The notes beneath the pieces were generated by a model that did not search any database, was not told where the DNA came from, and saw only the letters and a list, made by a program, of their open reading frames with translations. Below are positions 60,153 to 64,000 of a stretch of DNA of 64,000 nt, piece after piece; position 1 is the stretch's first letter, and each line of letters starts with the position of its first letter. The stretch covers positions 316,962 through 380,961 of the forward strand of contig DISZ01000018.1 in assembly GCA_002422085.1 (NCBI GenBank). Direction: 5' to 3'. Both the position numbers and the translations under genes were made by a program. Source of the stretch: Rhodobacteraceae bacterium UBA6197. Its GTDB lineage: Bacteria > Pseudomonadota > Alphaproteobacteria > Rhodobacterales > Rhodobacteraceae.

Positions 60153-60857
60153 CTAGCCTTTCCCTTCTGTAGTCACGCTTTCGGTTTTGGGGCGCGCCTC
60201 ATCGGGCAGGCTGCCCGAAACCAGATAGATCACCTGTTCGGCAATCGAGGTGGCATGGTCGCCCATGCGTTCGATGTTCTTGGCGATAAAGTGCAGATGC
60301 ATGCAGGCGGTGATGTGGCGCGGGTCTTCCAGCATGTAGGTCAGAAATTCGCGAAACAGCGCGTTATACATCTGATCGACCTCGACATCGCGGGCCCGCA
60401 CGTCGGCGGCCAGAGAAATGTCGCGGTGAATATAGCTGTCGATGGCGTCATTCAGCATCCGCTCGACCGCTTTGGCCATGCGGCGGATCGCGCCGGCAGA
60501 TCCGGTGATGGCGGGCATCTGCGCCAGAACATTGGTCCGTTTGGCCATGTTCTTGGCGTAGTCTCCGACGCGCTCGAGGCTGGCCGCTATCTTGATGACC
60601 GAAAGCGCCAGCCGCAGATCGCCGGCCGTGGGCGCGCGCAGGGCGATCAGGCGGGCGGCCTCTTCGTTGATCTGCTCTTCAAGCCGGTCAATGGCCTTGT
60701 CGCGTTTGCGAACCTGATCGGCAAGGTCTTCGTCGCGTGCCTCAAGCGCCTGGGCGGCGTCAAGGATGGCGGCCTCGACCATGCCGCCCATCTTGACGAC
60801 AAGCGCCTGAACAGCCTCGAGGTCGCGATCAAACGCGGATGCGATGTGGTTGGTCAT
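60153..60857 (-). CDS. phoU: Phosphate signalling regulator PhoU
   Basis: A 234-residue, all-helical PhoU protein with two similar three-helix bundles (about 10-115 and 120-215). Conserved ERVGDYAKNMAKR and IERMGDHATSIAEQ motifs mark the metal-binding faces of each bundle. It links the Pst transporter to PhoR and keeps the regulon off when phosphate is plentiful. Confidence 0.94.
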   Translation of the reverse strand: MTNHIASAFDRDLEAVQALVVKMGGMVEAAILDAAQALEARDEDLADQVRKRDKAIDRLEEQINEEAARLIALRAPTAGDLRLALSVIKIAASLERVGDYAKNMAKRTNVLAQMPAITGSAGAIRRMAKAVERMLNDAIDSYIHRDISLAADVRARDVEVDQMYNALFREFLTYMLEDPRHITACMHLHFIAKNIERMGDHATSIAEQVIYLVSGSLPDEARPKTESVTTEGKG

Positions 60858-60866
60858 GATGCCCCC

Positions 60867-61664
60867 TCAGCCGATCCGGCCGGTGATGTAGCTTTCCGTG
60901 CGCGGATCGCTTGGATTGGTGAAGATATGGCCCGTTTCACCGTATTCCACCAGATTGCCGAGGTGAAAGAAGGCGGTGCGTTGCGAGACGCGGGCGGCTT
61001 GCTGCATCGAATGGGTGACGATGACGACCGAAAACTGGCTGCGCAATTCGTCGATCAGCTCTTCGACCTGCGCGGTGGCGATCGGATCAAGGGCCGAACA
61101 GGGCTCGTCCATCAGCAAGACCTCGGGCGAGGTGGCAATCGCGCGGGCGATGCACAGGCGTTGTTGTTGCCCGCCCGACAGGCCGGTGCCGGGCGCGTGA
61201 AGCCGGTCTTTCACCTCGTTCCACAGGGCGGCGCGGCGCAGGCAGCCTTCGACAACCTCGTCCAGCTCTGCCCTGGAGCGCGTCATCCCGTGGATCTTGG
61301 GGCCATAGGCGACGTTGTCGTAGATCGATTTCGGAAAGGGGTTGGGTTTTTGAAATACCATGCCGACCTTGGCGCGCAGTTGCACCGGGTCAACCCGCTT
61401 GTCGTAGATATCCTGACCATCGAGCGCGATGTTTCCCGTGACGCGACAGATCGAAATGGTGTCGTTCATCCGGTTCAGGCAGCGCAGAAATGTGGATTTG
61501 CCACACCCGGAAGGGCCGATGAAGGCGGTGACCGTCCGATCTGGAATATCGACGTCTACATCTTTGATGGCATGCGTTGTGCCGTAATACACCTGCACAT
61601 TGCGCGCGGTGATCTTGATGTCTGAGGCGTTCACGGGCTTCTCCGTCAGGGTCATGTCGTTCAT
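60867..61664 (-). CDS. pstB: Phosphate ABC transporter ATP-binding protein PstB
   Basis: A 265-residue ABC ATPase with Walker [10 protein letters not shown], signature [14 protein letters not shown], Walker [14 protein letters not shown] and switch VTHSM. The CSALDP variant and the [12 protein letters not shown] insertion are typical of PstB. It drives phosphate uptake by PstCA and is nine bases after pstA. Confidence 0.95.
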   Translation of the reverse strand: MNDMTLTEKPVNASDIKITARNVQVYYGTTHAIKDVDVDIPDRTVTAFIGPSGCGKSTFLRCLNRMNDTISICRVTGNIALDGQDIYDKRVDPVQLRAKVGMVFQKPNPFPKSIYDNVAYGPKIHGMTRSRAELDEVVEGCLRRAALWNEVKDRLHAPGTGLSGGQQQRLCIARAIATSPEVLLMDEPCSALDPIATAQVEELIDELRSQFSVVIVTHSMQQAARVSQRTAFFHLGNLVEYGETGHIFTNPSDPRTESYITGRIG

Positions 61665-61673
61665 GGGTCTGCC

Positions 61674-63008
61674 TTACCAGCGGCGCTCGAAGCGGCGGCG
61701 AAGAATGATGGCGATGGTGTTCATGACGACCAGAAACACCAAAAGCACGATGATGGCCCCCGAGGCGCGTTCGACAAAGGCAGGGTCGGCGCGCTGGGTA
61801 AAGTTGTAGACCTGCACCGGCAGCGCCGAGGCGGGCTCGAAAAAGCCATCGGGCGGGGCGCCGGGGTATTCGCGCACGAAAGCGACCATGCCGATCAGCA
61901 AAAGCGGCGCGGTTTCGCCCAGTGCTTGCGCAAGGCCGATGATGGTGCCCGTCAGGATGCCGGGCATGGCCAGCGGCAAAACGTGGTGGAATATCGACTG
62001 AAGCTTTGACGCGCCGATGCCAAGCGCGGCATCGCGGATCGAGGGGGGCACCGATTTCAGGCTGGCGCGAGTCGAAATGATGATCGTCGGCAGGGTCATC
62101 AGCGTCAGCACAAGGCCGCCGACAATGGGTGCCGATTGCGGCAGGCCCATGAAGTTGATGAAGACCGCCAAGCCAAGAATACCGAAGACGATCGAGGGAA
62201 CCGCCGCAAGATTCGAGATGTTCACCTCGATCAGATCGGTCCATTTGTTCTGCGGTGCGAATTCCTCAAGATAGATCGAGGCGGCAACGCCGATCGGCAG
62301 CGCCAGCGCCAGCACGATCAGCATCATGTAGGCCGAACCCAGAATCGCAACGCCCAATCCGGCGGATTCGGGTCGTAATTCGGACGCATCCGAGCCGAAA
62401 ATGAACGCCGGGTTGAACGAAACAGAGATCATGCCTGCATCGCGCATCTGTTGCGCCAGAACCAGTTGCGCGGGTGAGATGTTGGAATCAAGAGCGGCGC
62501 TTTCCATGCTGACACGACCCTTGAAGAAGCCGTCCACACGACCATTGGCCAGGCCTTTGAAGGTGATCGTCTGGCCGATCAGGCCGGGGTTGGCCAAGAC
62601 CTGATCGCGCAACTGCGCTGGGGCTTCTTTCGACACGAGGCCAAAGATGTCTTTCGCGGAAACACCCTCGGTGGCGATGCCGCGCTGCGAAATCTCGGCA
62701 ATCAGCGCGGTCTGGATCACCTTGCCGTATCCAATGGTGGTGACCTTCTTCATCGCCTCGCCATCGCGATTGCCCGAGGGGTCAAGCTTGGCCGCATCCA
62801 GCGCGATCGGAAGCTGAAGGAAGGTCTGGCGAAAGGCACCAAGCCCGTTGCCCAGAACCGAGGTCAGCAGCACGATCAGCGCCAGCACCCCGATGCCTAC
62901 GGCGATCAGGCCGTAAAGGCGAAACCGGGCCTCGGCTGCATTGCGTTTGCGGGTGCGGGCATCGACGGCAAACAACGATTTCGGCGGGTTGGTCGAGGAC
63001 AGGGTCAT
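61674..63008 (-). CDS. pstA: Phosphate ABC transporter permease PstA, long form
   Basis: A 444-residue permease, about 150 residues longer than E. coli PstA (296). Residues about 1-55 hold a cytoplasmic tail and the first helix. A soluble periplasmic insert of about 60-220 (containing LDSNISPAQLVLAQQ) then precedes the normal six-helix permease with the EAA loop (AALGIGASKLQSIFHHVLP). This long type is usual in alphaproteobacteria. It overlaps pstC by four bases. Confidence 0.92.
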   Translation of the reverse strand: MTLSSTNPPKSLFAVDARTRKRNAAEARFRLYGLIAVGIGVLALIVLLTSVLGNGLGAFRQTFLQLPIALDAAKLDPSGNRDGEAMKKVTTIGYGKVIQTALIAEISQRGIATEGVSAKDIFGLVSKEAPAQLRDQVLANPGLIGQTITFKGLANGRVDGFFKGRVSMESAALDSNISPAQLVLAQQMRDAGMISVSFNPAFIFGSDASELRPESAGLGVAILGSAYMMLIVLALALPIGVAASIYLEEFAPQNKWTDLIEVNISNLAAVPSIVFGILGLAVFINFMGLPQSAPIVGGLVLTLMTLPTIIISTRASLKSVPPSIRDAALGIGASKLQSIFHHVLPLAMPGILTGTIIGLAQALGETAPLLLIGMVAFVREYPGAPPDGFFEPASALPVQVYNFTQRADPAFVERASGAIIVLLVFLVVMNTIAIILRRRFERRW

Positions 63009-64000
63009 TCGTATTGTTCCCGGTATTTGCGCACGACATAAAGCGCCAGAACATTCAGCCCCAGCGTCAACACGAACAGCGTCAACCCCAGCGCAAAAGC
63101 GACCAGCGTCTCGGGGCTGGCGAATTCGGTGTCTCCGGTCAACTGGCTGACGATTTTCACGGTGACAGTGGTCATTGCCTCGAACGGGTTGAGATCCAGC
63201 CGGGCGGCGGCCCCGGCGCCCATGACGACGATCATGGTTTCGCCGATCGCACGGCTGGCGGCCAGCAAGACCGCGCCAACGATACCGGGCAGCGCCGCCG
63301 GCAAGATCACCTGTTTCACGGTTTCAGACTTGGTTGCGCCAAGCCCGTAAGACCCGTCTCGCATCGACTGAGGCACCGCGTTGATGATGTCGTCAGACAG
63401 GGACGAGACGAAGGGGATCAGCATGACCCCCATCACCAGACCCGCGGTCATCACTGATGATGCGCTGCTTCCCAGCCCAAGCGGTTGCGCGAACCAGTCG
63501 CGCAGCGCCGGGCCGACGGTGATCAGGGCAAAGAGGCCATAGACGATGGTGGGAATGCCAGCCAGCACCTCAATGAGCGGTTTTGCCAGTGTTCGGGTCT
63601 TTTTTCCGGCATATTCGGCCAGATAGATCGCCGCCATAAGGCCCAGCGGCACCGCAACCAGCAGCGCGATGAAGGAAACGTATAGCGTGCCCCAGAGCAG
63701 CGGGATGATGCCAAGGTCGGACCCGCCGCGAAATTGCGGGTTCCAGGTCAAGCTGAAGAAAAAGTCGCGCGCCGGGTAAAGCTGAAAGAAGTGGCGGGTT
63801 TCAAACACCAGCGATAGCAAGATGCCAAGGGTAGTCAGGACCGCCACCATCGAGGCGCCGATCAATAGTGCGACGACAAAGCGCTCGAACACGTTGCGGG
63901 CGCGAAATTCCGGGGTGATGCGGCGCATCGACCAACCGAAACCTGTCACCGCCAGTAGCAGCGCCAGCGCGCCCATCACCAAGCGCCCGGTCGCGGACTG
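63005..64000 (-). CDS. pstC: Phosphate ABC transporter permease PstC, C-terminal part (cut by window edge)
   Basis: The visible 331 codons run in frame to the right edge, so the start lies outside. Hydrophobic helices and the permease EAA loop (GSYGLGATKSETVKQVILPAALPGIVG) identify PstC. The family also has a long form of about 490 residues in alphaproteobacteria, which would put the start some 480 bases beyond the window. pstS and phoR are expected further right. Confidence 0.9.
   Translation of the reverse strand, partial: QSATGRLVMGALALLLAVTGFGWSMRRITPEFRARNVFERFVVALLIGASMVAVLTTLGILLSLVFETRHFFQLYPARDFFFSLTWNPQFRGGSDLGIIPLLWGTLYVSFIALLVAVPLGLMAAIYLAEYAGKKTRTLAKPLIEVLAGIPTIVYGLFALITVGPALRDWFAQPLGLGSSASSVMTAGLVMGVMLIPFVSSLSDDIINAVPQSMRDGSYGLGATKSETVKQVILPAALPGIVGAVLLAASRAIGETMIVVMGAGAAARLDLNPFEAMTTVTVKIVSQLTGDTEFASPETLVAFALGLTLFVLTLGLNVLALYVVRKYREQYE

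Noticed and set aside
59706..61625. Long plus-strand open frame (639 codons) across phoB-phoU-pstB
   Set aside because: It runs antisense through three well-identified genes and its translation has no protein-family features.

Overview
The window reads as a chromosomal segment of a GC-rich alphaproteobacterium, most likely of the Rhodobacteraceae (Roseobacter/Rhodobacter relatives). The reasons are gene content and order: maf-aroE-coaE-dnaQ facing away from hemJ-rho-mnmE-mnmG-rsmG-parA-parB is the arrangement that flanks the chromosome origin in this order. Long PstA/PstC, a single-domain XylG and a repeated 3'-end hairpin of the type common in Rhodobacterales intergenic regions agree with this. 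No rRNA, tRNA, insertion sequence, phage gene or CRISPR array was seen. The organism is inferred from the sequence, not from a search.

Layout. 1-4726: a tripartite tricarboxylate transporter (tctA partial, tctB, tctC, minus strand) divergent from its two-component system (tctD, tctE) plus an overlapping periplasmic binding protein. 4839-10183: tamA-tamB, outer-membrane assembly. 10259-16668: an M19 dipeptidase divergent from a five-gene peptide ABC transporter. 16798-24899: a lysine-to-crotonyl-CoA cluster: a lysine 6-dehydrogenase/saccharopine-dehydrogenase-type enzyme, a LysR regulator, glutaryl-CoA dehydrogenase, a fused E1-alpha/beta thiamine enzyme, a FabD-like acyltransferase and an ALDH7-type dehydrogenase. 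24921-29704: YihY, an aldo/keto reductase, a MauG-like dihaem protein and a convergent CRTAC1-type beta-propeller. 29701-37197: a complete xylose regulon (ROK repressor, xylFHG, xylB, xylA).

37209-47769 is the origin and partition region. Between maf and hemJ lies a 406-base gap with a perfect DnaA box, a cluster of near-perfect boxes and an AT-rich palindromic stretch, my candidate oriC. Two perfect 16-bp parS palindromes follow, one covering the start codon of mnmG and one inside rsmG, and parAB comes just after. 47770-55409 holds housekeeping genes (DUF454, hemW, ridA-like, rdgB, rph, hrcA, grpE, mutS). 55523-59438 has maeB, a ribokinase-like kinase and an FAH-family hydrolase. 59457-64000 is phoB-phoU-pstB-pstA-pstC on the minus strand; pstC runs off the right edge.

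The most unusual part is the lysine cluster. It has an enzyme for almost every step from lysine to crotonyl-CoA. The 2-oxoadipate decarboxylation step, however, would have to be done by a fused E1 with no E2 or E3 nearby, partnered with a FabD-fold protein that has lost the carboxylate-binding arginine. That assignment is an inference.
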